Shown: positions 51,562 to 59,018 of the stretch, in pieces
Numbering within the stretch: position 1 is the first letter of the stretch
Layout: each line of letters starts with the position of its first letter
Origin: [Clostridium] symbiosum
GTDB lineage: Bacteria > Bacillota > Clostridia > Lachnospirales > Lachnospiraceae
Length of the DNA stretch: 64,000 nucleotides
Direction of reading: 5' to 3'
Assembly: GCA_036419695.1 (NCBI GenBank)
Contig: CP143946.1
Location: forward strand, 3,590,001 to 3,654,000
Notes under the pieces: model-generated
Seen by the model: only the letters and a program-made list of their open reading frames with translations
Told to the model about the DNA's origin: nothing
Databases searched by the model: none
Program-made: the position numbers and the translations under genes

Positions 51562-51603
51562 TTCCTGTTTTTTTGCATCTTTTTAATTCACATCTGTTTA
51601 AAT

Positions 51604-51894
51604 CTAATCTGCTTTATTCACATCTGCTTCATTCGCATTTGCTTTATTCTTCCCTGACTTATACTCATCTTTTTTGAGCTCTTTCAGCACCTCATCCAGT
51701 TTCCTGACAATAATGCAGGTACAAACGATAATAATGGCTGCCAGGGCTGCCATGCCGCTGTAAACAGGGTTTAGGTAGGAATTAATAAACGGATCTCCTT
51801 CCGGTTTCATCAACGCTCCCAGTCCCGATAAAATGACAAAGTTGGAAAAGTAAAATACGCAAAAGGTAATAATGCTGATTATGGCCTCTCTCAT
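51604..51894 (-). CDS. small protein with two membrane helices, function unknown
   Basis: A 96-residue protein with hydrophobic segments at about 5-27 and 44-63, then a Lys/Glu-rich cytoplasmic tail. I do not recognise a family. The tail ends in a repeat of A-N-A-N-E-A-D-V-N-K-A-D; the DNA words behind it (CACATCTG, GCTTTATTC) carry on past the stop codon to about 51590, so the C-terminus has been shaped by short tandem duplication. GGGGAGG precedes the ATG. Confidence 0.75.
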   Translation of the reverse strand: MREAIISIITFCVFYFSNFVILSGLGALMKPEGDPFINSYLNPVYSGMAALAAIIIVCTCIIVRKLDEVLKELKKDEYKSGKNKANANEADVNKAD

Positions 51895-52067
51895 GTTAAA
51901 AACCTCCCCGGTTCCTGTTCTGTAATCCCGCAGATGTAGTTTAACGTCTGGGTTATTTTTTACTTGTTTTATTATACCATATTAAAAACATGAGAATATG
52001 AATATTTATTAACAGATATCCGCCGATATTCTTAAAATTCCGCCCTATCCGGTGGGATTTTATCTTA

Positions 52068-52110
52068 TTGAGTGTCAATGAAAAGTTCGCGAAGCGTACT
52101 TTTCGTTGTT
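52068..52110 (+). repeat. dispersed 43-bp palindromic repeat, copy 4
   Basis: TTGAGTGTCAATGAAAAG, centre TTCGCGAAGCGTA, end CTTTTCGTTGTT. It lies about 35 bases from the broken end of the group II intron. Confidence 0.85.
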
Positions 52111-52120
52111 CAGGAAGAAC

Positions 52121-52677
52121 TTATTTAGAAAAAATCTCCCATGAAATTAAGTACCTCTTAATCCACTGGATTCCCCTTTCGTCCTTTACATTTCTGCGCA
52201 GGATATTCAGGAGTATCTCATGGTTCAAGGTGTCAAAGTATTTCGACAAGTCCAGTGCTACCGCATGGGTGTATCCCTGCTCCGCATACTTTTTCACCTT
52301 CTGAATGGCGTCCTTCGCACTTCTTCCCGGGCGATAACCGTAACTGTCCTCTGAGAACAACGGCCCGTAGACCGGTGTAAGGCGCTGTGTTATGGCTTGT
52401 TGGAAAATGCGGTCTTGATAAGTTCTTTCTGGTTTTCCCTCAGGTATGCGCCTATTTCCTCCACGGTAATCCCGTCGATTCCTGGCGCTCCCTTGTTTGC
52501 CTTTACTCTCTTAAAAGCTCTGTTGAGGTTGCCCTTATCCAGTATCTCCTCCAAGAGTTCCGGCTGTGCACTGTCCCTTTCCTTCCATATCCGGCGGAAA
52601 GAGCGGTGCGCTCCCACATACCCTTCGCATTCCGCGCTATCTCTTTGCGGGCAGCTATCTTTGTTTTCTGTACCCAA
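52121..52677 (-). pseudogene. group II intron reverse transcriptase, truncated and internally deleted
   Basis: On the minus strand a frame from 52677 has the start of a group II intron reverse transcriptase (LLEEILDKGNLNRAFKRVKA, KGAPGIDGITVEE). It breaks at about 52405, and a different frame resumes with FQQAITQRLTPVYG, EDSYGYRPGRSAKDAI and ALDLSKYFDTLNHE, ending near 52150. About 35-40 residues, including the I-P-K-P-D-G-G and G-I-P-T region, are missing at the joint, and the frame changes. The Y-A-D-D active site, maturase and everything after are gone. The fragments resemble the bacterial class C enzymes. It cannot be functional. Confidence 0.88.
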
Positions 52678-53113
52678 GGCTCTCTCCTCCTTTCCCGGTT
52701 GTACTTAAGACTCCTGTTAATCCGGCCCTTCATCTCTCGACTACTACGGCCTCGGCTGACTTCTGTCCGTTCAGCATTATCTCACGATAATGGTTATCCC
52801 TTTCAGGACGTATCGTACAGACCTCCCCGGGTACCACACGTTTCTTTCTCTCCATCCATCTGCCACATTTACCATGCATGATTCCGTGTAGTTATTGGGC
52901 TTTAACTTGTATAGCAGTCTTACCCTCATGCATAGCCTGATGTGATTTCTGTCCGTCAGACCAGAGATTTGCCCGCGGGTTAGTATGTTCCCCGTATCCG
53001 GCTTCCTTCAGATTCCACCTCACGATGGACACCCTTGCCTTTGGCTATATCCTTCCCACTACCGGGCGGATTCCGGACTTTCACCGGTTAGAAACGTGCG
53101 CCGCCGGGCGCAC
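52145..53113 (-). mobile_element. group II intron remnant (class C-like), 5' end intact, 3' end lost
   Basis: On the minus strand the element starts at 53113 with GTGCGCCCGG, a group II 5' end, and continues through a structured leader (including AACCGGTGAAAGTCCGGAAT and GGATAGCC-like words) into the reverse-transcriptase remnant. The end near 52145 is abrupt with no domain V or VI. The insertion lies directly behind the stem and T-run of the terminator of the rsiV-like gene, the target preferred by class C introns. Confidence 0.8.
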
Positions 53114-53117
53114 TAGA

Positions 53118-53155
53118 AAAGAAAGCCAGCCGTTTCTGCGCGGCAGGCTTTCTTT
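53118..53155 (-). terminator. terminator of the sigV-rsiV operon and intron target
   Basis: A 15-base stem with one internal mismatch (AAAGAAAGCC and GCCG arms) with eight-base loop, giving TTTTCTAGT on the minus strand just before the intron boundary. Confidence 0.8.
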
Positions 53156-53193
53156 CTTCCTGTTCTGATTATTCTTCTTTCTTTCCCATTTGT

Positions 53194-54231
53194 TTATAAG
53201 CCGTCCGCGTGAAATACCGAATCTGGAAGTTCGATTTCTACAAGTCCCATATAACCGGGAGCCACGTCGTATTCGTTAAAAACAAGCACCATACGTCCCG
53301 CATCATTGATATAGAAAGTCTGGTTCTCGTTGATTTTCTCAAAATCACTTCCCATACCGTCGTCCAGGAAGTAGGATTTGTTTTCATCTTCCTGCATGTT
53401 CTTTTGCATCACTTTTTTAGCTGCGTCGGACAGCAGGGTTACGTAGTCCGTCCCCGCCGGGAACATATCTTTCAGTTCCAGGATTTTATCTGTTTTCTTG
53501 TCTATGTTATAGATGAGCGCACTCTGGTATCCACTGGCCATAACCTCGTCGGTCTGAATTTTCAGGGTGAAGAACCGGTTGTTGTCCGCCAGCACCTTAT
53601 ATTCGGTATAAAGTCCTATGTGTGCCTCTTCCCCGTCCCTCTTTACATCTTCTTCAAACCGGGCGATAATCTGGTTGGTGTAGTCTTCCACCGACTTATT
53701 GACCTGCTCGGCAGCACCGGTAATACCGGAGCCTTCACCGGCCTCAATCTTCGGAACCTCAACCTTGGCTTCCGAATTCTCATTCTGCTGCTCATAGGTA
53801 CGGAATGTAACTACTTTTGTGATGGCGCCGAGCACCGGGATACGGCTCATTGCATATGCCGTTTCGGCGCTGGTATTTGCCAGAACCGTGACCACCATAA
53901 GGGCAGCTGCAGCGGTCTGTGCTGTTCTGAGGAGATAATGGGAGGCTGTTCTCTTTCTGCCCTGTTTCCCGTTATCCTGGACCTGTTTTGAAACTTCTTT
54001 CTTTTCCGTCACTCGATCAGTCTCCTTTTCCTGTTCTGCATTCAGGGCGTCTTTTCCTTCCTGCATTGCCTGCAATACTCTACCTTTCAGTTCCGTTGGA
54101 ACTTTGATTTCCTTATATTCCTGTTCCATCCGCTCCATTCTGTAATTTAATTGTGGATCCACCATCAGGGATTCCAGTTCCTGGTTTTCATTTTCCGTGA
54201 TTTCTCTTTGGTTTTTCCCCGTTTTTTTCAT
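53194..54231 (-). CDS. RsiV-like anti-sigma factor (DUF3298 C-terminal domain)
   Basis: A 345-residue membrane protein: cytoplasmic N-terminal part of about 105 residues that would bind the sigma factor, one membrane helix about 108-126 and an extracytoplasmic region with a DUF4163/DUF3298 tail (YNIDKKTDKILELKDMFP, then FYINDAGRMVLVFNEYDVAPG). In Bacillus and Clostridioides the related RsiV binds lysozyme and is cleaved in steps, releasing SigV. The start overlaps the sigma gene stop by four bases. The cytoplasmic part is longer and more charged than in Bacillus RsiV. An intrinsic terminator and an intron remnant follow. Confidence 0.88.
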   Translation of the reverse strand: MKKTGKNQREITENENQELESLMVDPQLNYRMERMEQEYKEIKVPTELKGRVLQAMQEGKDALNAEQEKETDRVTEKKEVSKQVQDNGKQGRKRTASHYLLRTAQTAAAALMVVTVLANTSAETAYAMSRIPVLGAITKVVTFRTYEQQNENSEAKVEVPKIEAGEGSGITGAAEQVNKSVEDYTNQIIARFEEDVKRDGEEAHIGLYTEYKVLADNNRFFTLKIQTDEVMASGYQSALIYNIDKKTDKILELKDMFPAGTDYVTLLSDAAKKVMQKNMQEDENKSYFLDDGMGSDFEKINENQTFYINDAGRMVLVFNEYDVAPGYMGLVEIELPDSVFHADGL

Positions 54232-54716
54232 GAAACTGCCTCTCCTTTCATCAACTCTGTTTTCAATTTCTTCAGACTCCTGTACAGGATGCTCTTAACG
54301 GTGTTCAAATTAAGCTCCATATACACGGCTATCTCCTCTAACTTCCACTCCTCACAGTATCGGAGTAAAATAATTGTTTTTTCTGTCTGATCCAGCTGTG
54401 CCAGAGAATTTATCGTATCAAAATCACAGTATTTATCTTCTTTTGCATCTTCATTTTCCGAGAACAGAGGAAGTACTTTTTTCCTCTTCTCAAGCTCGTC
54501 GATAGCCGTATTAATTACGATTCTGAACAGCCAGGTCTTCATATAAGATACTTCTTTCAGCTGTCCTGAATTTTTGATGGCTTTAACTACGCTGTCCTGT
54601 ACCACATCCAGTGCATCTGCTTCATTTTTCATATATACAAACGCCATACGGTACATAGATTCATAGGAAGCCAGAATTACTTCTTCAAGTTTATCCCGCA
54701 TTGTCTCTTTTCTCAC
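54228..54716 (-). CDS. ECF sigma factor (SigV/SigX-like)
   Basis: A 162-residue extracytoplasmic-function sigma factor with region 2 (AFVYMKNEADALDVVQDSVVKAI, then YMKTWLFRIVINTAIDE) and region 4 (LRYCEEWKLEEIAVYMELNLNTVKSILYRSLKKL, described by its E-I-A-x-x-x-x-x-x-x-x-T-V-K-S helix). The start is a GTG with GGAGA eight bases upstream. It is coupled to the RsiV-like anti-sigma gene. A TGAAAC-17-CGTC promoter ahead of it indicates positive autoregulation. By analogy it responds to cell-wall attack, perhaps lysozyme. Confidence 0.93.
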   Translation of the reverse strand: MRKETMRDKLEEVILASYESMYRMAFVYMKNEADALDVVQDSVVKAIKNSGQLKEVSYMKTWLFRIVINTAIDELEKRKKVLPLFSENEDAKEDKYCDFDTINSLAQLDQTEKTIILLRYCEEWKLEEIAVYMELNLNTVKSILYRSLKKLKTELMKGEAVS

Positions 54717-54740
54717 TTCTCTATTCTCCTTTCTTGACCG

Positions 54741-54770
54741 TTAGACGGCCCATATTGAAGAAAAGTTTCA
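54741..54770 (-). promoter_or_regulatory. ECF-type autoregulatory promoter of the sigma gene
   Basis: On the minus strand TGAAAC, 17-base spacer, CGTCTAA: the classic SigV/SigX/SigW-class pattern, 25 bases before the GTG start. Confidence 0.85.
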
Positions 54771-54820
54771 ATTTTTTTGTGGTTTTATATGGTTATTTCC
54801 TAAAATATCGGACTCGGGGT

Positions 54821-54847
54821 ACTTTTTGTCCATATTTTCATATTCTA
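54821..54847 (+). promoter_or_regulatory. SigK-like promoter of the BclA-like gene
   Basis: AC, 16-base spacer, CATATTCTA, matching the AC-N16/17-CATAnnnTA pattern of SigK, 33 bases before the ATG. The match is short and could occur by chance. Confidence 0.5.
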
Positions 54848-54880
54848 CATTAAGACTTTAATTTATACCAGGTATCTTTT

Positions 54881-55669
54881 ATGCATATTAATGACTATTA
54901 CAATAAAGATTATGAAAATCAAGGGGGTTCATCTCAATGTTCAAAACGGCCCACCTGTTCCGACCGCCCTCTTTGCCAGCCCTGTCAAAAGTGCTGTTCC
55001 ACCGTCACCGTAGGCACGACTTTGACAGGAGCGCCCGGAACAAACGCCAGAGTCACCAATTCGGGGACACCCTGTAAAGCAGTTCTCAATTTTGAAATTC
55101 CAAGGGGCAGCACCGGGGCAACCGGGCCAACTGGCGCGGCCGGAAGCAACGGCGCTACCGGGCCGGCTGGCGCTACTGGGGCCACCGGAAGCAACGGCGC
55201 TACCGGGCCGACTGGCGCTACCGGCGCAGCTCCCGAAGATGTTTTCGCATCTTTTGCAACTTTTGCTCTGCAATTTGTAAATGCCACCCAAATCCAGATG
55301 GGAACTTCTACCGCAGATCCGACCGGCCAGATTGTATTAACAGATCTTACCAGAATTGCACTTGCGCCGGGATATTACCTGATTTCGTACCATGTATCGG
55401 CGATTCTTGCAACTCCCGGATACATGCAGATTACACCTTCCTATAATGGAAGTCCGCACATTGAATACGGAATCTATTTTAAGACAGGCACCGACTATAC
55501 AAGCGCCTATGGCTCCAACTCAATCATCATTGAAGTTTTGCAGGAAACGTTCTTTACACTGACCTATAACAGTAACGTCTCCAGCAGTGAGGGCACCGCA
55601 ACGATAGCCATTGTCAAGCTCAACCGGCCTGCTTCGGGTTCAAATGCGGTGAGCGCCCTTATTGAGTGA
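54881..55669 (+). CDS. BclA-like collagen-repeat protein (probable exosporium/spore surface)
   Basis: A 262-residue protein: a Cys-rich N-terminal region (nine cysteines in the first 65 residues), 14 uninterrupted Gly-X-Y triplets (residues 76-117, mostly GAT, GPT, GSN) and a C-terminal beta-rich domain (about 120-262) with LAPGYYLISYHVSAI and FFTLTYNSN, resembling the trimerising TNF-like BclA C-terminal domain. Such glycoproteins form hair-like filaments on spores. No signal peptide is present, as expected for mother-cell-assembled proteins. Dispersed-repeat copy 5 supplies the last codons and stop (ALIE-stop), suggesting that the original C-terminus was altered. Confidence 0.88.
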   Translation: MHINDYYNKDYENQGGSSQCSKRPTCSDRPLCQPCQKCCSTVTVGTTLTGAPGTNARVTNSGTPCKAVLNFEIPRGSTGATGPTGAAGSNGATGPAGATGATGSNGATGPTGATGAAPEDVFASFATFALQFVNATQIQMGTSTADPTGQIVLTDLTRIALAPGYYLISYHVSAILATPGYMQITPSYNGSPHIEYGIYFKTGTDYTSAYGSNSIIIEVLQETFFTLTYNSNVSSSEGTATIAIVKLNRPASGSNAVSALIE

Positions 55670-55704
55670 CAATGAAAAGTTCGCGAAGCGTGCTTTTCGT
55701 TGTT
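55662..55704 (+). repeat. dispersed 43-bp palindromic repeat, copy 5, overlapping a gene end
   Basis: TTGAGTGACAATGAAAAG, centre TTCGCGAAGCGTG, end CTTTTCGTTGTT. The TGA inside its first eight bases is the stop codon of the BclA-like gene. Confidence 0.9.
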
Positions 55705-55770
55705 TAGAAAGTTAGAAAGCAGTAAACTTATCTGCTCCCCCGCGTTTTCTTTCACTGTCTATTACAGACA

Positions 55771-55817
55771 ATGAATAAAGTCCGCCCCGGCCTGTAACCG
55801 GAGCGGACTTTATTCAT
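55771..55817 (+). terminator. terminator after the BclA-like gene
   Basis: A 15-bp stem (ATGAATAAAGTCCGC with its complement) plus an inner CCGG/CCGG pairing. Confidence 0.85.
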
Positions 55818-55952
55818 GCCATGGAAAATTGGCGGCAGCGGCAAATTCACAGACCAGCTTTCCGCTGCTCGATTCATTTCCTACTTTTCAGCAAGATATG
55901 TGAAGTATTTTCCTACATAATCTGCTATTCTGAAATCAGGAGGAATTCAGAT

Positions 55953-56822
55953 ATGGATAACAATTTACTGGGAACATCACGGGTGATTGAATATATTGAA
56001 GCGCATTTACTGGAAGAAACCCTGGATTTAGAATCTGTTGCAAAGGAAATCGGCTATTCGAAGTATCATTTACACAGAATGTTTTCCTCTGTCGTCGGCC
56101 TCACACTCCATAATTATATTAAAAGACGCAGAATGACGGAGTGCGCACGGATGCTTCTGTCTACCGATTTATCCATCCAGGAAATTGCACTGTGCGCCGG
56201 CTATGATGCACAACGCTCTTTTTCCAGGAGCTTCAGAGCCATGTATCGATGCAGTCCTCAATATTATAGAAAACACGGCGATTTTCTCCCCCTTCAATTG
56301 AAATATGATATTACCAGCCGAAAGAAAATCAACGGTGACAAGATACGGGAAATCAAAATCACAGAATTGGACGCACTGACGCTCATCGGTTACAGCACCA
56401 GCACCGGAAAGGGATTTAAGGACATAGGAAAATGCTGGCACAGGCTACACAAAAATAAATCCAGAATTAAAAACAGGGTGGACTTTTCCTTTTTAATCGG
56501 TGTCAACGATTACGCAGGATTTGAAAGCGGCGGCGAAAATCCGGTCTTCAGATATATTGCGGGAGCGCAGGTATCCTCCACCGAATACCTTCCCAAAGGC
56601 ATGGAAGTCTTTCGGCTGCCATCCGGCAGATATGCCGTATTCCACTGGAGAGGCAAAAATGAAGATAGTCTGCAGCCGGTTGCGGAGTATGTCTATCAGG
56701 AATGGTTTCCCCATTCAACCTGCCGGTTCAGTGAAAATAATCCCTATGATTTTGTCCTGTATGGAGAGGAAATCGGCGAACACGATGAAAATGAAATCCA
56801 ATACTGGGTTCCTATCGCATAA
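55953..56822 (+). CDS. AraC-family regulator with GyrI-like effector-binding domain
   Basis: A 289-residue protein from the ATG at 55953 (AGGAGG nine bases upstream); the longer frame adds 44 unlikely residues. Residues 5-105 are an AraC double helix-turn-helix (ATG-proximal EEIGYSKYHLHRMF-type first motif, then IQEIALCAGYDAQRSFSRSF), and the rest is a GyrI-like ligand-binding domain (MEVFRLPSGRYAVFHWRG; NPYDFVLYGEEIG). This order, DNA-binding first, is that of Rob/SoxS-like regulators responding to drugs or hydrophobic compounds. It converges on a flavodoxin-family gene and TetR gene. Confidence 0.9.
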   Translation: MDNNLLGTSRVIEYIEAHLLEETLDLESVAKEIGYSKYHLHRMFSSVVGLTLHNYIKRRRMTECARMLLSTDLSIQEIALCAGYDAQRSFSRSFRAMYRCSPQYYRKHGDFLPLQLKYDITSRKKINGDKIREIKITELDALTLIGYSTSTGKGFKDIGKCWHRLHKNKSRIKNRVDFSFLIGVNDYAGFESGGENPVFRYIAGAQVSSTEYLPKGMEVFRLPSGRYAVFHWRGKNEDSLQPVAEYVYQEWFPHSTCRFSENNPYDFVLYGEEIGEHDENEIQYWVPIA

Positions 56823-56840
56823 GACAGCCGGAGTACCCTA

Positions 56841-57416
56841 TCAGCGCTCCCAATACTTCTCAATCTTCCGTAGAATCCTGTCCGAAGGTTCTTTTCTCAC
56901 CGAAGTATTCGTACAGACAAATTTTCCGCCGCATTTCATTCCTGATGTTTTGAAAAACTCCCTCATCGTACGCAGCGCCCCGCTGCTCTGGCCGCACAGC
57001 CCGGAAAATGGGAATGGGGTATTGCATGCAGTCAGGAGGACATATTTCTGCCGTTCTGACAGGCGGGGCTTCGGAAAGGTACCGGTCTCCTCCATTGCAA
57101 CGCCCAGAAGGCGGTCAAACATATTTTTTACCGCGGCAGGGACATTCGCCCAGTAAACGGGAGCTGCAAGAATAACCGTATCACATTCCTGCAGAAGCGC
57201 TGCTATCTCCTGGATATCATCGTTCCTGACACACATTCCCGAAGTAAGGCAGGAACGGCAGCCGCTGCAAAATTCAATATGTTTCTCATACAAATTTATC
57301 TTATCCACTTTCCAGCCATTACGTTCGGCGGCATTTACCGCGCACTCCAGCATCTTCGATGTAACCCCATTTCTGCGTGGACTTCCTGCTATGGCCAGTA
57401 CTCTCCTGTCGTTCAT
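56841..57416 (-). CDS. flavodoxin-family NAD(P)H-dependent FMN reductase (iron-sulfur flavoprotein type)
   Basis: A 191-residue flavodoxin-fold protein. It starts with the FMN phosphate loop IAGSPRRNGVTSKML, has a Cys cluster CSGCRSCLTSGMC (about residues 49-61) like that of iron-sulfur flavoproteins, and the second FMN motif AAPVYWANVPAAVKNMFDR. It should bind FMN and reduce quinones, nitro-compounds or similar. GGGGGG lies before the ATG. The TetR-type gene directly upstream on the same strand probably regulates it. Confidence 0.92.
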   Translation of the reverse strand: MNDRRVLAIAGSPRRNGVTSKMLECAVNAAERNGWKVDKINLYEKHIEFCSGCRSCLTSGMCVRNDDIQEIAALLQECDTVILAAPVYWANVPAAVKNMFDRLLGVAMEETGTFPKPRLSERQKYVLLTACNTPFPFSGLCGQSSGALRTMREFFKTSGMKCGGKFVCTNTSVRKEPSDRILRKIEKYWER

Positions 57417-57435
57417 CTGATCCCCCCTCTTCTCA

Positions 57436-58071
57436 TCATCCTGTTTTTAAAATGGACCGGTAAAGCGTATCAAAGCCGTAGTCCAGAAACTCCTGTTTAG
57501 AAAGTTGAAGATTCCGGCTGATGTAAGCCTCTTTACTTGCCGCTGTCTGTATCAGGCCGGAGAGCATTCCCCAGAAAGAAAATATGGTAGCCATAACCTC
57601 CAATTCCTCTCTCAGCTCTCCCTCCCGGATTCCATCGTTTATAAATTCTTTCAGCTGTTCATTCAGCACTTCTCCGATGCGGTAAGTCTCGAGTTCTTCC
57701 GGCATGAAGTCCCGGCCGTCAAAATCGATATTGATCGTATCTGAAACCATCTTAAAATAGAGCGGAAATTCTTCCTGATACTCCTGCAGCGCCCGGCATA
57801 TTAAATCGTATCTGCGCCGCGTGCTTCTCTCTTTCCTGAGCGCAGAGCTGATGCAGCCGTGCAGTTTTTTCATGCTCTCCAGTGCAAGAATATCCGCAAT
57901 CTCTTCCTTATTTTTAAAATACACATACAGTGTTGCCTTACTGTACCCAGATTTCTCAGCTATCTCATCCATTGACGTCGCGTCAATGCCTTTCCGTGAA
58001 AACAGCGCTTCGGCTGCTGATGCAATTGCCTCGCGGTGCACGCTTCCCGGTTCTTTTTTTCTTCGTCCCAT
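57436..58071 (-). CDS. TetR-family transcriptional regulator
   Basis: A 211-residue regulator: residues 8-55 form the TetR helix-turn-helix (AIASAAEALFSRKGIDATSMDEIAEKSGYSKATLYVYFKNKEE, recognised by its K-A-T-L-Y-x-Y-F-x-N-K-E core), the rest an all-helical ligand domain. GGAGG lies before the ATG. It is 19 bp upstream of the flavodoxin-family gene in the same direction and so likely autoregulates with it. The spacer to the collagen-like gene is 200 bp. Confidence 0.92.
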   Translation of the reverse strand: MGRRKKEPGSVHREAIASAAEALFSRKGIDATSMDEIAEKSGYSKATLYVYFKNKEEIADILALESMKKLHGCISSALRKERSTRRRYDLICRALQEYQEEFPLYFKMVSDTINIDFDGRDFMPEELETYRIGEVLNEQLKEFINDGIREGELREELEVMATIFSFWGMLSGLIQTAASKEAYISRNLQLSKQEFLDYGFDTLYRSILKTG

Positions 58072-58171
58072 AGCGCCTCCATTAATTAAACTTATAGTTT
58101 AATTTTATCCGTCTAACCGGTGCCTGTCAACCCTAATCTTCAAACTGCCGGACATTTCTATTCCGCCGCTC

Positions 58172-58199
58172 ACAAAACTTGTTCAATTTTCATATAGTA
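58172..58199 (+). promoter_or_regulatory. SigK-like promoter of the interrupted collagen-like gene
   Basis: AC, 17-base spacer, CATATAGTA, an exact fit to AC-N17-CATAnnnTA. It overlaps a 7-bp inverted repeat (GTTCAAT ... ATTGAAC, 58181-58207) that may be an operator. It lies about 75 bases before the ATG. Confidence 0.55.
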
Positions 58200-58274
58200 T
58201 ATTGAACAGAAAAAAAGCCATCCAAGTGAGAGCTTCTTATTCCTGACTAAAATTTAAAGTAAGGAGATAACACT

Positions 58275-59018
58275 ATGTATTTAAATAATTCAAACGGAAT
58301 GAATCATTCCAACTACTCCGATTATAATTCGGACGGAGATTCATTTGGAGGACGCCGCTGTCCGGAACCGGACACGGCTGACTATAGATGCGGCTGTGGC
58401 GGCTGCGGATGCAATTGTTGCGGCCGTGGGCCGACCGGACCAAGGGGACCGCGTGGTTGCCCCGGACCTCAGGGACCTCAGGGGCCAAGAGGACCTCAGG
58501 GACCGAGAGGGCCTCAGGGACCTCAGGGGCCTCAGGGGCCAAGGGGATTCCAGGGACCTCAGGGTATGGTAGGGCCGACAGGCGCCATGGGACCTCAGGG
58601 CTATGTCGGACCGACCGGACCACGGGGACCTATGGGACCAGCCGGAGTAACGGGAGCCACTGGCGCTACTGGTGCTAACGGTATGAACGGCGCTATGGGA
58701 CCAACCGGGCCGACCTCTACAGCACAATATACCAAACTGCTATGTAAAAAAAATCACTTTTTTTTAATATATTTTTTTTGTTTTTCAACGATATTTTCTG
58801 GTTTGTTTTCTTCAATAAAATCTAAAATTAAAGAAAGAGAATCCCTATATCTAAAAGTAACAATAGCGCCTTTTTCTGCTGTTATTTCGATTCTATCTAT
58901 AAGTTCAACTAAAACTTCTCTATCTAGCTCCTTGATACTTTTATATTTTAAAAAAGTTTCAAAATATTTATCTTTAGATTTTATTCCTTGCATTATTTTA
59001 CTTTGTTCAAGCAAATAA
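58275..59018 (+). CDS. collagen-like protein, 5' part only, interrupted by a mobile element
   Basis: AAGGAG precedes the ATG. Residues 1-51 form an Asn/Ser/Asp-rich and then Cys/Gly-rich head (CGCGGCGCNCCGRG), followed by 32 perfect Gly-X-Y triplets (residues 52-147; GPQ, GPR, then GPT, GAT). The pattern stops dead at S148 (base 58716), where base composition falls sharply. The frame runs on as AT-rich, element-derived nonsense to a stop at 59018. The usual C-terminal domain is therefore missing. With a SigK-like promoter and no signal peptide it was probably a spore-surface protein. Its missing 3' end may lie on the far side of the element. Confidence 0.85.
   Translation: MYLNNSNGMNHSNYSDYNSDGDSFGGRRCPEPDTADYRCGCGGCGCNCCGRGPTGPRGPRGCPGPQGPQGPRGPQGPRGPQGPQGPQGPRGFQGPQGMVGPTGAMGPQGYVGPTGPRGPMGPAGVTGATGATGANGMNGAMGPTGPTSTAQYTKLLCKKNHFFLIYFFCFSTIFSGLFSSIKSKIKERESLYLKVTIAPFSAVISILSISSTKTSLSSSLILLYFKKVSKYLSLDFIPCIILLCSSK

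Noticed and set aside
54941..55291. Minus-strand open frames with PVAP/ASRPGSA repeats
   Set aside because: They are the reverse complement of collagen-type GC-rich repeats of the BclA-like gene and have no start signals.
58440..58715. Regular short DNA repeats that could suggest a CRISPR or satellite array
   Set aside because: The period is nine bases in frame with Gly-X-Y codons, with no unique spacers; it is coding collagen repeat.
58341..58727. Frames rich in RSLRS or PEVP repeats opposite or beside the collagen-like gene
   Set aside because: Same cause: alternative frames of the Gly-X-Y coding repeats.
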